Shown here piece after piece: positions 22,607 through 33,340 of a DNA stretch of 64,000 nt. The stretch lies in the NCBI GenBank assembly GCA_025506515.1, contig JACCIX010000502.1, forward strand, positions 124,001 through 188,000, in the 5' to 3' direction. A program made the translations under genes and the position numbers. Source of the stretch: Flaveria trinervia (Eukaryota > Streptophyta > Magnoliopsida > Asterales > Asteraceae). The notes under the pieces are model-generated. The model was not told the origin of the DNA and ran no database searches. It worked only from the letters and a program-made list of their open reading frames with translations. Positions within the stretch are counted from its first letter, which is position 1. The number at the start of each line of letters is the position of its first letter.

Positions 22607-24937
22607 TGCAAGGTTCGGTTTCCGGGACGCTTACAGATGGTCAACCATTGCACATAAAGCATATATTTACAGTTATTATAAATAAACATTCGCAGCAGAA
22701 ACATTCAAAAATGGCATTTCATTTCATCATAAAAACTTTTGCAAAATAATGCATCGTTTGTCGGTTACAAAATTACAATGTTGTATTACATCACAAAAAC
22801 TTTATATAAATGGATGCTATCCAAAAGAGCTGAGCAGCTGCCTTATGCCATCCTCAGCAACATTACCTGCCAACTGGAAACATATAAAAGTCAGCGTTGC
22901 AGAGTGAGTTCTAGTTTTATAATAAAACATACTTTTCTTTCGTAAAACCATCCTTTCTCAAAATCATATTATACGTTACATTCGTTCGTGATCATACATC
23001 GTATGTACATATAGATAATATTATTATTATCTTCGTCATTCTTTCATTCATACTTCCATTCTTTACTTTCATCATCACCATGAACTTTACCCTTCATGCT
23101 CATGGTACTGTGCCTAAGCCTATTAAAGACCTTTATCGGTGGTGCCCAGGACCAAGTGGTCAGAGTACCTAAGGTAAAGTTCAGGTATACCATTGTCATA
23201 TGCTATGTCCTTCATGCTCATGATACTGGACCTAAGCCTATAAAGACCTTCATTAGTGGTGCCTAGCACCAAGTGGTCACAGTACCTAAGGCACGTAACA
23301 ATGGTTCATCCATATGGTCAATCACAAAGAAAGACCCCAATGTGCATCCTTTGGGGTAGCTAACCCGCACACCGTTGAGCTAACACCTACAATGGGTGTG
23401 CACCTCCATACATTTGCTTGCAAGCCTTTCTTACATTCATTCATTCATTAATGCATGCATTCGTCATCATGTTCCACTTTCATTATCTTTCACTTTACAT
23501 TACATAATACTTCGTTCATTCATTATCATAACACGTAAATCCATAGGAAAGATAAACATACATCATAATAAGGAACATAAACATATCATGTAGTCATCAT
23601 CATGCAAGGCATCATACATACATAACATACATCATGTATAACCATGCAATATCATCATCATCATTATGCATATTCATCAATCACACATCATAACATGCCC
23701 ATCATACCATCTATGACCCCAAAAGTCAACGTACATAACCCCCGGGAATCTCCTAGGTCAAAGCCTACATTACTCCTTTTTCTCCCAATTAGTCAAAATT
23801 ATTCTAAGTGTTCATCCGCATTTGATTTGCTTCATCCGCATTTGATATGCTTCATCCGCATTTGTCATCCGCATTTGCTTACTCATCCGCATTTCGTATA
23901 CTTAGTCAATGCTCATTCGCATTGACATACTTCATCTGCATTTCCCAGACTTAGTCAATGCTCATCCGTATTTCATGCACTTAGTCAATGCTCATCCGTA
24001 TTGACATACTTCATCCGCATTTCCCAGACTTAGTCAAGTGCTCATCCGCATTTCATGCACTTAGTCAATGTTCATCCGCATTGACATACTTCATCCTCAT
24101 TTCCCAGACTTAGTCAATGCTCATCCGCATTTCTTGCACTCAGTCAATGTTCATCCACATTGACTTCATCCGCATTTGACTTCATCCGCATTGGCTTACT
24201 CAATGGTTAATGTTCATCTGCGTTAATCGTTTCCATCTGCATTGACTTCCAAACACTTAGGCAGATTTAAAAACTTAACATGTGAGCCTAAAACATCATG
24301 TTCGATTTCCATGCACCATTCATCATGTTCTATGCTTAAATCTTACCCTCTAAGCCTTAGAAACACAATCATACATCATCAAGCATGAACGTAGTCACAC
24401 ATCACATCATAACATCATCATACACACATTCAAGCATACGGGTCCGAAACCCAGTTATATAAAAACATACATTCATGCATTTCCAGCCCCAAAATCAGTT
24501 AAAAATAGCAAAAGAGGGGTCCTAGAACTCACCTTTGCAGCTCTTGAGTATGGCTTCTTCCAAACTTGTTTGCAAGTTGAATTCAACCTCCTAGAAACCC
24601 ACTAAAAACATACCCGAACACATACAAACACACATAAGCATAAACCCAAGGATATGACCAATCAAGAACACCATAAAAGCATGAATTCTTACCTTGAATT
24701 CGAATTCCTTCTTCTTGTTCTCCTTCAAACCCAAGCTCTACTCTTTCTCTCTCTAAAATCCAAACTCAAAAGTGAAAAGTGGCATGGCATGGGCGGCCAT
24801 GCTATTTTTGTACTACATGCAAAGTAAATCTTGTACTTTTACATATTTAACACCTCATCTTGGGTTAAATAGCGTTTCTTTCTTTTCCTTCGCTTTATTC
24901 TTCTCTTTCTTTGACTTTAGAATAACTGGGTGTTATA
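22607..24937 (-). repeat. 5' LTR of element D (right end)
   Basis: On the plus strand it runs from TGCAAGGTTCGG to GGGTGTTATA, 2331 bases, and matches the left LTR. Both terminal dinucleotides are mutated relative to TG...CA forms. It is 62 bases longer than its partner; part of the extra length is a segment near 24780-24825 containing GGGCGGCCATGC. It carries the second CATCCGCATT array. Confidence 0.92.
23812..24245 (-). repeat. CATCCGCATT array in the 5' LTR of D
   Basis: The same degenerate units as at 16570-16980, with different order and number of copies, showing that the array has changed since the two LTRs were identical. Confidence 0.85.
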
Positions 24938-25604
24938 ATATCACTTCTCTTTTATGAGTCATCATAGACCTGAAGTGCTGAGATATCCCTTGTTGTAAGT
25001 CATTATAGACCTGGATTTTCTCTTTGATGCAAAAGATGCCAATGTGCACAATCTATTCAAATGGATAGTTAGAGCTGATCAAATGGTTATCCATGATCAT
25101 TCTCTATTCATTTAAGTAATATGAGCTCTAGTTATACATATGTTTCAGGTAATAAGTTGAGTATGTGTTCTTTCTTGCATGTCTTGATGATAGTTGAGCT
25201 CTCTAAGTCTCTGTATGACTTACATCCTGTCATATCTAAATATACCCTAATCAATCCAAGAATTAATAAAGTAAGTGAGTTAATATTTTGTCAAAAACAC
25301 TTATTTTTGTCCTTAGATCTTGTGTCTCCTTTGCTGTGATATCACTAACCTGGAACACACTTGATCAGGATTTATTCATTGTCTATGACTATTCACATTT
25401 TTTTATTTTATTGTGCTGATCTTCATTAATATGATCTCACTGCAGACATTAATTCTTTTGTTTATACTAGATTTTGATTCTGCTTTCATTTTGATTTTAT
25501 GCATGTTTTCTGTGTGTGAAGGTAATGTAACACTGAGATGTGTGATCTTATTATATTACCTTAGGAAACTTATAAGTTGTTTCAACTTAAAAGTTTAGGG
25601 GGAG
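24938..25604 (+). other. Element B post-pol spacer, right part, with internal polypurine-like tract
   Basis: The first five bases (ATATC) are the right duplication of D. The rest is AT-rich with no supportable ORF. At about 25593-25604 TTTAGGGGGAGTA repeats the form of the terminal tract at 30722. Extra polypurine tracts between pol and the 3' LTR are a known feature of Sireviruses. Confidence 0.6.
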
Positions 25605-27133
25605 TAATAAATGGAAGAGTTTTTTTTAGAAAATCAAAGTTAAAATGTTGAATTGAAAGGATGATGCTATATGTTCAAAGTGTATGTGAGTTTAATAATG
25701 TAACATTTGAAAATATTAATATGAACCTATATAAATTTGCAAGTGGAAATGCTTCTTTCAAAAGTTGAAAAATAGATATTGATTATGTTTTTAGACTAAA
25801 ATGAAGGGAAAGATAAATTTTAAAAAGTTAAACAACAAGTGAAGAATTAAAATTGTTAAAAAAAATTAAATTTGAGTGTGCAAAATGTAAAAAGTTCAAA
25901 TTTGAAGGTCTAAAAGGTAAATTTTGGGAAATTAAAAATATGCTTAAAATGTTTAAATATTAGTATGAATATTACTAATATGTTTAAATAGTGTGCAGGT
26001 GAAGAATTTTGAAAAACACAAGTGTAAGACTGATGAAAGTCAACTCATATGCCTAAAGAGTGTTCATACGTCTAAATAGGAGCATGGTGAACTTTCAGGA
26101 AAACACAAGTGTTTGGGTGTTTTTCATATTCTTATGCGCCTAAACAGTTGCAATAAGTCCATGAGTTTAACCAAGTGTTTGGGCATTTTACACAAACCCA
26201 TGTGCCTAAACAGTGATAATGAGTCTGATTTTAAACAAGTGTTAGACGTTTCAGGAACTTTAGACGGCTGAATAGTGCAAATGCTACTGAACAGTGTAAA
26301 AGCGCCTAAACAGTGCCTATACGTCTTTACAGTGCTCATGCGACTGAACAGTTCTCATGTGTATGAGTCCAAACGCACAACAGTGCTCATACGTCTCATT
26401 ATTTTGTGAATTTTAGGGTTTCATACGCACAAACAGTGCTCATGCGTCTAAAATTTCACTCAATATATGTTGAACACTTAGACTTGTTTCTCATTCACAC
26501 TCAAAATTCTCTGAAAACAAAACTCTCTGAACTATCGACTCTCGGTCTTCATCAAACTCTCAGATTTTCATTGATTGAAGCAAATCTTTGTTGATTGTTA
26601 GATATTATTTTAGTTTATAAACATAAGTTTGAGATTCAAATCAGTAGATTTTGGTTAAAACATGATGATTGGCATAGTCGTTTGACTGCTATTCGAGATT
26701 CAAACACTATAACATTCAAAGTTTAACTAATCAAATCTCAATCATATCTAAAATTGATTCTGGATTGTTGATATGTATCAAATTTCGAGCATTTTGATAT
26801 ATTGTTCATTGACTGAAATTTTGAATGATGTTGATAATAGATTGAAGAGTTGGGTTCTTCGAAGGAAGAAGAAGATGATGATCAGACAAATTCAATTTTT
26901 GAATAAAAAAGAATTTAATAAAAAGTAGATAAATCAGAATTCAAATAGTTGATTGATAAAAATGATAGATACAAAATGAATAAATTTTAAGATTTCACAA
27001 ATTAAATTCATAAGTCAAAAGTCAAAATCATAAGTCATAATTGAATTCAATATTTCAAAATTGCACATTTATATGTAAAAATGGAAGTCATTAATCAAAA
27101 TTTTAATATTCTAATATTCTTTTTCTCTATATT
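25605..27133 (+). other. Element B spacer before the envelope-position ORF
   Basis: AT-rich, no ORF that I accept. It contains the motif array annotated at 26040-26450. The final part just before 27134 is T-rich followed by TTTTGCAG, which looks like a splice acceptor immediately before the ATG at 27140. Confidence 0.6.
26040..26450 (+). repeat. CATGCGYCTAAACAGTG array in element B spacer
   Basis: Variants of CATACGTCTAAA and CATGCGCCTAAACAGTG recur every 20-40 bases. The unit is close to the one in the LTRs of gypsy element C, although B is a copia element. Confidence 0.75.
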
Positions 27134-30100
27134 TTGCAGATGGCAGCTATGAAGTTTGAGCCTAAACATAATGTTGTTGTAATTTTAGATGATGAAAACA
27201 GAGAAGCTGTTGGTTACGAAGAAATGATAAGATTTCTGCTCAGATTAAAATATGTCTATGCAATGTGTGCAAGACCTATGATTAATGCAAGATTGATCAA
27301 AAGATTCTGGAGAACAGCAGAAATAGAAAGAGATGAAGAAGGGAATAAGTATTAAGAGCTTTTATTGCATCTAATAGAATGCTTGAAGTTTCTGAACAAG
27401 CAATCAGAAGAGCTCTTAAGCTTGGTGAAAATGATCCAGAAAACTTATCTAAGTATACTTTCAATGAATGTAAAGATGTATTTCTACAAATGGGTCATCC
27501 TGATCACTTTCCTAAGAAACAATTCTTCAGAGCAAGAGTATATAAACACTGGAAATTGTTATGTTATATATTTCAACATTGCATGTCCAAAAGAAGTGCT
27601 GGTTGGGATTCATTCCTAGTGGACATTGCATCTCCTATCATTGCTCTAGCCACAAACAGAAGGTTTAACATGGCAAAGTGGATAATGAATGGATTCATAT
27701 TCAATCTTGAAAGAGGAAAGAGAAACAAATACTTGATGTATCCAAGATTTCTCCAACTGCTCATTAATGAAAAAGAATCCATATTTATATGTTGAAGGAG
27801 TTGAAGGAGATAAGTTGCAATTAGAGCACATGTCTGAAGCTATGTATAAGAGACTTGCTATGATCACTGGTGCTCAAAACATTCCATTATTTGATTATAT
27901 AAGGAATGTAGCTATGGATGAAGTAGACATAAATCAACAACACTATCATTTATCTGAAGATGAACCAATAGATCCAAATGATCTTATTGAGGATGTTGTA
28001 GATGATATGATTGATGATGATGATGAAAGTGATGATGAAGCTACTGAAAGCTCATCAGGTGATGATAATAATGATGATGATGGTGCAACTGAAACACATC
28101 AAGAAGCTATTGATGAAAGGAATGATAAGGATAATGTCAATGAAACTCAAAACTTAGCTGAAGAAACTACTGATGCTGATATATATGATGATTTTGTACA
28201 TGAAGAAGATTCACAAAATCAAACTTTTGATTTTGAGTTCATGAATGATATGTTATCTGAACCAGTGTTTCAAGCTGAAGTCACTGAAGAGGTTGAAGAA
28301 ATTCATATGAGTACAACACGCAATGTGTTAGTACAAACAGAGGAGATAGTTGATATAGATGAGATGGAGAATTTGAAAGAAGAAAATATGGTTAAAGACA
28401 AAGAAATTGAAGAATTAAAAGTTGAGAATGAAAGATTGAAAGAGATGAATATATCTCTTGAAAAAGAAATTCAAAAGTTAAAGGATGAAAATTCTAAGTT
28501 GAAAGAAGAAAATTTACTAAAAGATGAAAAGCTTGTGAGCTATGCAAAAGACAAAGAAGATGTTATAAAAAATTTTAAAGTTATGATAAAGGATTATGAC
28601 ATTCTTGAAGAGAAATCCAAGAAATTATCTAATGAAAATGAAAAATTGAAAGATGAATTAATAAAGGTAAAAGAATCTCAAAAGCCTATCTCACCAGATC
28701 AAATGATAAGTTCTGAGATGATTATTGAAGAGAATCCTGAGGTGATCAAAGGCAAAAGAAAACTTGATGATGTAGCAAATACAATTTTAATAGAGTCATC
28801 TTCAAAAGTACAAAGAATAGAAGAAACTGTTGAAGAGCAAAACATTCAAGAACAAATTGAAGCTTTAGAAGACATTGAAGAATTTTTCAGTGATGACTGG
28901 TACGACGAAGTCTTAGATGAAGAAGACATAGATGAAGCTCAATTTGTATCAAATTTCTCTTCACAAGAACCAACTCAAGATCAAGATGAAATTCCACAAG
29001 ATATTGAAGATAGGTAAAACTATCTTGTTAAGATGAAATAAAATAAAGTCTTTTTGGATGGACCGACTGTTTCTCAAATAATGATGAATACGAGAAATGC
29101 ATTGCTACAGAGTCAGTTGCTCCTGTTGATCCAAATGAGATTGTAATGGAACATGGTGAATGGAATAGAGCTAAAGAAAGTATTATTTAGATGAATTATC
29201 AAGCTCTGAGCTGGACCATCCTGACCCCTGATCATATGAGTATTCCAGCATTAAGGTCTTGGTTGCAAGCTAGGAATTACCCATGGAGGAAACTAAAAAG
29301 ATTACAATCTGTATCTTTGAGGAATCTTGTTAGAAGTTTTCAAGAAACTAAAAAACAATCAAAGAAGATGATCATATTTGATACTGATAATCCTCAATAC
29401 CTTGAGATTAAACAGATGGCAAGAAAATCAGATGCTCATGATAACAGAAAAGATCTGATTAAAATGTTTTCTAGTACTGAAAGGCAAGCATATAAAGCCT
29501 CTTCTGAACAAAGACAAATTTTTGATAATGCCAGATCTACCGGAGACTTAGTGAGAAATGTATTGCAAAAAGGACAATCGGTTGCTGAGTTGTTAAATGC
29601 TATGATGCTCCTGATTTCAGAACCAAGTAAAGATAATAGCATGGAAGTATGATGAGATATTTGATGCATTTTTGATAAAAAGAGTAAATGTAGTTTGTGA
29701 TGTATATCATTTTTACTCAAGCATCATTAAACTTCCAGTGCAAGACTTGAAAGAGTTAAACAGATTACCTCTGATTAATCCATCTGATTTTAAACGTGAT
29801 AAGATGATGATAGAATTATTAAGAAGAGGAATGGATAGATCAAGTAATTTTCTTCAAACAATATGTGATCAAGAAGACAAGGAGTACTTTGCTATATTAA
29901 AGAAGAACAAAAAGCTTAAAGGGTTACAATCTGAAGAAGAACATTTCATGATAGAATTTTATGATAAGTATTTTGAAAAAGTCACAACTCCTGGTCTAAA
30001 AGTGATCGATGGTAATCAGAAGTCAAAGCCAATTCTCATATGGTTCTATAACTTTGAGACTTATGAGCTTAAACTGGTCCTAAATCTCAAACAATAGGAT

Positions 30101-30330
30101 GAGTATATGATTACATTATTTGGTGCTTTTGAACTGAAATTATTGCATCCAAGTCATATATCATTTTTATCTGTGCAAAAGTTTGAAAAAGTATCTCCAG
30201 AGATTGCAGAGCAAGATAAGAAGTATTTTCTTTCCATCATAAATATGATGAATGCTGCAATGGAAAGAATATCATTAAAGAAAGATCTTGCATATGCAAA
30301 TTTTTAAGAAGGATATCAAAGACATTGAGT
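27134..30330 (+). pseudogene. Element B envelope-position ORF (Sirevirus-like third ORF)
   Basis: The protein starts MAAMKFEPKHN near 27140, the form I know from third ORFs of Asteraceae copia elements, and contains a KRFW motif and a YLMYPRFLQ motif. A one-base deletion near 27350 and an extra A near 27770 split the N-terminal part. The 27767-29017 frame has an Asp/Glu-rich stretch (27950-28290) followed by a Leu/Lys/Glu coiled coil (about 28360-28690). The C-terminal frames 29191-29652, 29672-30097 and 30107-30307 continue the same protein. I see no signal peptide or clear membrane helix, so calling it an envelope is by position only. Confidence 0.65.
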
Positions 30331-30721
30331 TCATGAGAATTTCAAGAAAATGAGTATTAGAAATATACTCAAAGGAAAGTCAAAATCCTATTGAGTTATA
30401 TGCTAATATTGATATCACATGTCTATCAAAAGATACATTGGAAAGAATGAGTAAAATGGAGATAAAGTCGAATTATGCAAGACCAGAACAAGGCATTCTT
30501 GCTAGCAAATTTAAGTCTACAATTGCTAATGTTTTGAAAGAACAGGAGATGTATAAAAGAAGCCAATGTTCAAGATCAAGGAAGAACCTGAAGATTTCTT
30601 TGAGTGCTGAAGATAGAAGATAGAAGATAAAAGCTGAAGATGAAAGCTGAAAGATGAAGCTGAAGAAAAGATAAAAAGAAGTCAAGATTGAAGATTTTCA
30701 AGACCGAAGACCATATAAATC
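30331..30721 (+). other. Tail of the element B third ORF and pre-LTR region
   Basis: A short Lys/Glu-rich frame (30438-30623) and a run of GCTGAAGAT-type units (about 30600-30670) lead up to the polypurine tract. No separate gene is supported. Confidence 0.5.
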
Positions 30722-30734
30722 TTAGGGGGAGTAT
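30722..30734 (+). other. Polypurine tract of element B
   Basis: TTAGGGGGAGTAT directly precedes the TGTTAG LTR start. Confidence 0.75.
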
Positions 30735-31040
30735 TGTTAGTTCTCTAGAAAGATTAACATGTTGTCTTTATGTGTCTGTTTACTATTTGTAATAGTATAG
30801 GGACTAGTTTTGTAATTTTGTTAGTTCCTTGTGTTTCATTATAAATAGCTTAGACTTGTAGCAGTTAGAAGGGACGAAAAAAGGACGAGACGAAACTGCT
30901 TACTTACTTTGTAATTGTCTTTGCTTGATATTAATGAAACTATGAATTTTGTTGATATCTTGCTTGATTTGATTACTTTGTTTGTATTTCTTTGAATTGT
31001 GTTCATACATCATCACAAATTGGTACATTTGATCCTATCA
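30735..31040 (+). repeat. LTR of element B (306 bp) flanked by a primer-binding site
   Basis: TGTTAG to CTATCA. A TATA-like TTATAAATAG is at about 30839-30848. It follows the B polypurine tract, so it acts as a 3' LTR, yet TGATATCAGAGC at 31043-31054, one base from the tRNA-Met complement, follows two bases later, as expected for a 5' LTR. Its small size relative to B is acceptable for copia but no second copy is in the window. Confidence 0.65.
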
Positions 31041-31042
31041 AA

Positions 31043-31054
31043 TGATATCAGAGC
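31043..31054 (+). other. Primer-binding-site-like sequence after LTR B
   Basis: TGATATCAGAGC matches TGGTATCAGAGC at 11 of 12 positions. The sequence after it stops resembling a leader within about 20 bases and passes into element E on the opposite strand. Confidence 0.6.
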
Positions 31055-31068
31055 TCTCATTGATCCTA

Positions 31069-31760
31069 TCACCTTTCATGCCAGAGCCATGGGGTACTTT
31101 GCATCTCAGCTTGAAAGCACATTGGAGCACCAACACTCAGACTTATTTTGTAGAGTCTGTTAGGAGATTTCTTCACTTTCATCAGGAGCTTGCTATCCTT
31201 CTCAAACAACCACAGGAAATCATCTTTCATTCTCACTTCACGTCCTCCTTGAGTTGCCTGACCAAGGCTCAAGATGTTACTTTTCAAGTGAGGGATGTAG
31301 TAAACATCAGACAAGAGTCAATGTTCACCATTCTTCCCTTCCAAGATCACAGACCCCCTGCCTTTTATCTCTACACATGAGTTATCACCAAATCTAACCT
31401 TTCCCACAACTTTTCTATCTAAACTAGAGAATAATGAATAGTTTCCAGTCATATGGTTGGACGCCCCATTATCAAGATACCAAACAAGACTATCATTAGG
31501 ACTATTACTTGAGCTAGATATGTCTAGTTTTAGTTTTGTGGGTATTAACTTGTGCTCATTTAAGAACACCAATTCTCTTTGGTTTCAATGTGAGTGGTCA
31601 TAAGTAGGGTAGGTTCATCAACTTCAGTTTGAGTTAGATTCACTTCCGAAGCTTGTGTCTTTGTTGTTGAACACTCGAAAGCATAGTGGCCATACTTTTC
31701 ACACTTAAGCACTTTATCTTTGATTTATCCTTCTTTATTTTATTCGACTTCAAGTGATTA
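31069..31760 (-). pseudogene. Element E protease and GAG-pre-integrase fragment
   Basis: The frame 31572-31318 has the copia protease context WYLDNGASNHMTG, where the active-site motif is Asp-Asn-Gly. The next frame (31314-31069) has VYYIPHLKSNILSLGQ and ends in WLWHER, the beginning of the integrase zinc domain. A frameshift at about 31316 separates them. A zinc knuckle near 31660-31700 reads KCEKYGHYAFEC and has lost its first Cys. Frames between 31573 and 31910 are broken. Confidence 0.75.
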
Positions 31761-31911
31761 CGATCAATCTCCCTTCCTTTCTAACGATCTGTTCCTGTCA
31801 CTTGAGGTTGAAGGTATGCTTCCATCTTTATTCTTATTCCACTTCTTGGGCTTCCCATCTAAATCCTTCTTTCTGGATTGCCACTCAGCGTAAGTCATTA
31901 GCAACTGATCT

Positions 31912-32532
31912 TCATTGGAAGAAATTGCTTTTATTCTTCATACCAGTTCTCTCTTTGAAGGTTTTCAACCTACCAATGGCTTCTTGAAGCACCATTGCAT
32001 CAAGATCTGCAAATTGTTCTATTGAAGCGACGATCTGAATGAATCTTTCAGGAACCGCTTCTAGAAACTTTCTCACAAGTACAGATTCCGAATAGGATTC
32101 ACCTAATTCTGAGGCCCTTGATGAGAGTGCAGTTAGCCTTCCTGCAAAATCATCTATTGTCTCAGCTTCCTTCATTTTGAGACTTTGAAATTTAGCCTTC
32201 AGATTCTGCAATCTTGCTTTCTTTACATGATCAGCTCCAATGAACCTCGTCTTGAGGGACTTCCAAATCTCCTTCGTTGTCGCCAAGTTGCCTACCTGGA
32301 GGACCATATCCTCAGGCATTGCCCGAAACAAGTACACGATCGCCGCGTTGTTTTTCTTGGCATCGATTGCTGCCCCTGCAGCAGGTTCAATCACCTCCCA
32401 TAGACCATGGACATTGAAGATTGCCTTCAATTTCACTGCCCAGATGGTATAGTTGGTGGGTGTTAGTAGGGGACATTGAAGAGGAATCGTTGTGTAGTTA
32501 TCTCTTGACACGATTGCGTTTGGTTGTGCCAT
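31912..32532 (-). CDS. Element E gag, N-terminal part
   Basis: A clean 206-codon frame begins MAQPNAIVSRDN, 77 bases inside the primer-binding site. It contains the copia gag pattern: LTPTNYTIWAVKLKAIF near residue 24, IWKSLKTRFIG near 88, LQNLKAKFQSLKM near 109, then a DFAGRL segment and VPERF near 173. These are features of the UBN2/Retrotran_gag family, which forms the particle capsid. The frame is open to 31912 and then degrades. It is the best preserved copia gag domain in the window. Confidence 0.8.
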   Translation of the reverse strand: MAQPNAIVSRDNYTTIPLQCPLLTPTNYTIWAVKLKAIFNVHGLWEVIEPAAGAAIDAKKNNAAIVYLFRAMPEDMVLQVGNLATTKEIWKSLKTRFIGADHVKKARLQNLKAKFQSLKMKEAETIDDFAGRLTALSSRASELGESYSESVLVRKFLEAVPERFIQIVASIEQFADLDAMVLQEAIGRLKTFKERTGMKNKSNFFQ

Positions 32533-32609
32533 TTTCGTTCTTTGCTTGTAAACACTTCAGAATTGAAGATCCAGAGTCTTCCAATTAAGATCACGAGCTC
32601 TGGTTCCTT

Positions 32610-32624
32610 GAAGCTCTGATACCA
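32610..32624 (-). other. Primer-binding site of element E
   Basis: On the minus strand TGGTATCAGAGCTTC, a perfect tRNA-Met complement core, two bases from the LTR end at 32627. Confidence 0.9.
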
Positions 32625-32626
32625 AA

Positions 32627-33190
32627 TGTAGAACAGGTACCAAGAAGAAACGGAAGAAATATTTTTTTGTATATTCAATTTAATAGAGTAGTTGTTAACT
32701 ACTTATAACAACCATTTGAAACATTTACAACTACAACCCCTGAACAATCTTGGAATTACAAACATAGCTAAAACTATCATCAGTCGCTTATGTTTTTATT
32801 ACAATGGACCGATTTTACTGGCAGTTTTTTCTGTTTTTTCGAGGGCGTTGATGTTCTTAATCAATCGATTAAACATCAATTGATTTCTATAACAATAATA
32901 CATTCTTGAACTGGCTTTCTTGATCAGCTGATGATTGAAGGTACTTCTTAATCCTTTTTTCTTTCCAATCACTTCTAATCGCAAAATTGATTTTAATTAT
33001 CACCATCGAAATGATTTCAATCTTCCAACTGTTCTCTTCTGATCGAAAATGCTTATAAATGGATCAACATTTCTAATTATTCTTGACCATCATTTTTGAT
33101 GTTTCGATTAAATCATATCAATCAACTTTTTGATTGTCCTTTTTATATTACACACAGACTCTTGATGATTCTAACTCCGCATGATCGATC
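32627..33190 (-). repeat. Probable 5' LTR of element E (outer end approximate)
   Basis: Starts TGTAGAACAGG on the plus strand directly after the primer-binding site. The outer end cannot be fixed because no second LTR is present; I place it before the tandem duplication at 33193. Confidence 0.5.
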
Positions 33191-33192
33191 AT

Positions 33193-33324
33193 GATATATA
33201 GTTGTTCCCTCTATAGGTTAGCAGTTCTAATAGATCTTTAGCATCACTATGATACTAAGATATATAGTAGTTCTCTCTATCAGTTAGCGGTTCTAATAGA
33301 TCTTAAACATCACTATGATACTAA
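33193..33324. repeat. 66-bp tandem duplication
   Basis: Units 33193-33258 and 33259-33324 match at most positions, each ending in ATCACTATGATACTAA. Confidence 0.85.
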
Positions 33325-33340
33325 TTGTTGGGATCAAAGG
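33312..33340 (-). other. Degenerate primer-binding site and LTR start of another element
   Basis: TATGATACTAATTGTTGGG resembles the primer-binding-site to LTR junction of element H (57042-57060). It may mark a decayed minus-strand element whose LTR extends right from about 33328. Evidence is this short match only. Confidence 0.3.

Larger units (their letters stand above)
15370..24937 (-). mobile_element. Element D: complete-length Ty3/gypsy chromovirus-like element
   Basis: A 9568-bp minus-strand element flanked by ATATC at 15365-15369 and 24938-24942. Its LTRs are 2269 bases (left) and 2331 bases (right). Reading right to left it holds a primer-binding site, gag, protease, reverse transcriptase, RNase H, integrase and polypurine tract. 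The proteins are clearly the same family as C, and LTR ends are similar, but LTR length and motif array differ. It is inserted into the post-pol spacer of B in opposite orientation. Several stops and frameshifts make it defective. Confidence 0.92.
1741..31040 (+). mobile_element. Element B: Ty1/copia, Sirevirus-like, split by C and D
   Basis: Blocks in copia order (gag zinc knuckles, protease, integrase, reverse transcriptase, RNase H) lie on the plus strand and are followed by an envelope-position ORF, a polypurine tract and an LTR. The integrase precedes the reverse transcriptase, which is diagnostic of Ty1/copia. An extra ORF between pol and the 3' LTR, together with an internal polypurine-like tract, points to Sireviruses. 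The 5' LTR and N-terminal gag are absent from the window. Removing C and D leaves about 10.9 kb, a normal Sirevirus size. All coding blocks carry stops or frameshifts, so it is defective. Confidence 0.75.
31069..33190 (-). mobile_element. Element E: 5'-end fragment of a Ty1/copia element
   Basis: Reading right to left: a probable 5' LTR, primer-binding site, gag, damaged zinc knuckle, protease and the start of the GAG-pre-integrase domain. The element stops abruptly at 31069 in the WLWHER motif of that domain, where sequence linked to LTR B begins. Integrase core, reverse transcriptase and 3' LTR are missing, so it is a truncation. Confidence 0.75.

Noticed and set aside
27134..30330. Third ORF of B as an independent host gene
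   Set aside because: It lies between copia pol with an internal polypurine-like tract and a terminal polypurine tract with LTR, and has a homologue in the same place in element I.
32692..32984. Frames inside the probable LTR of E
   Set aside because: Short, AT-rich and without domains; the position between primer-binding site and element end makes coding unlikely.
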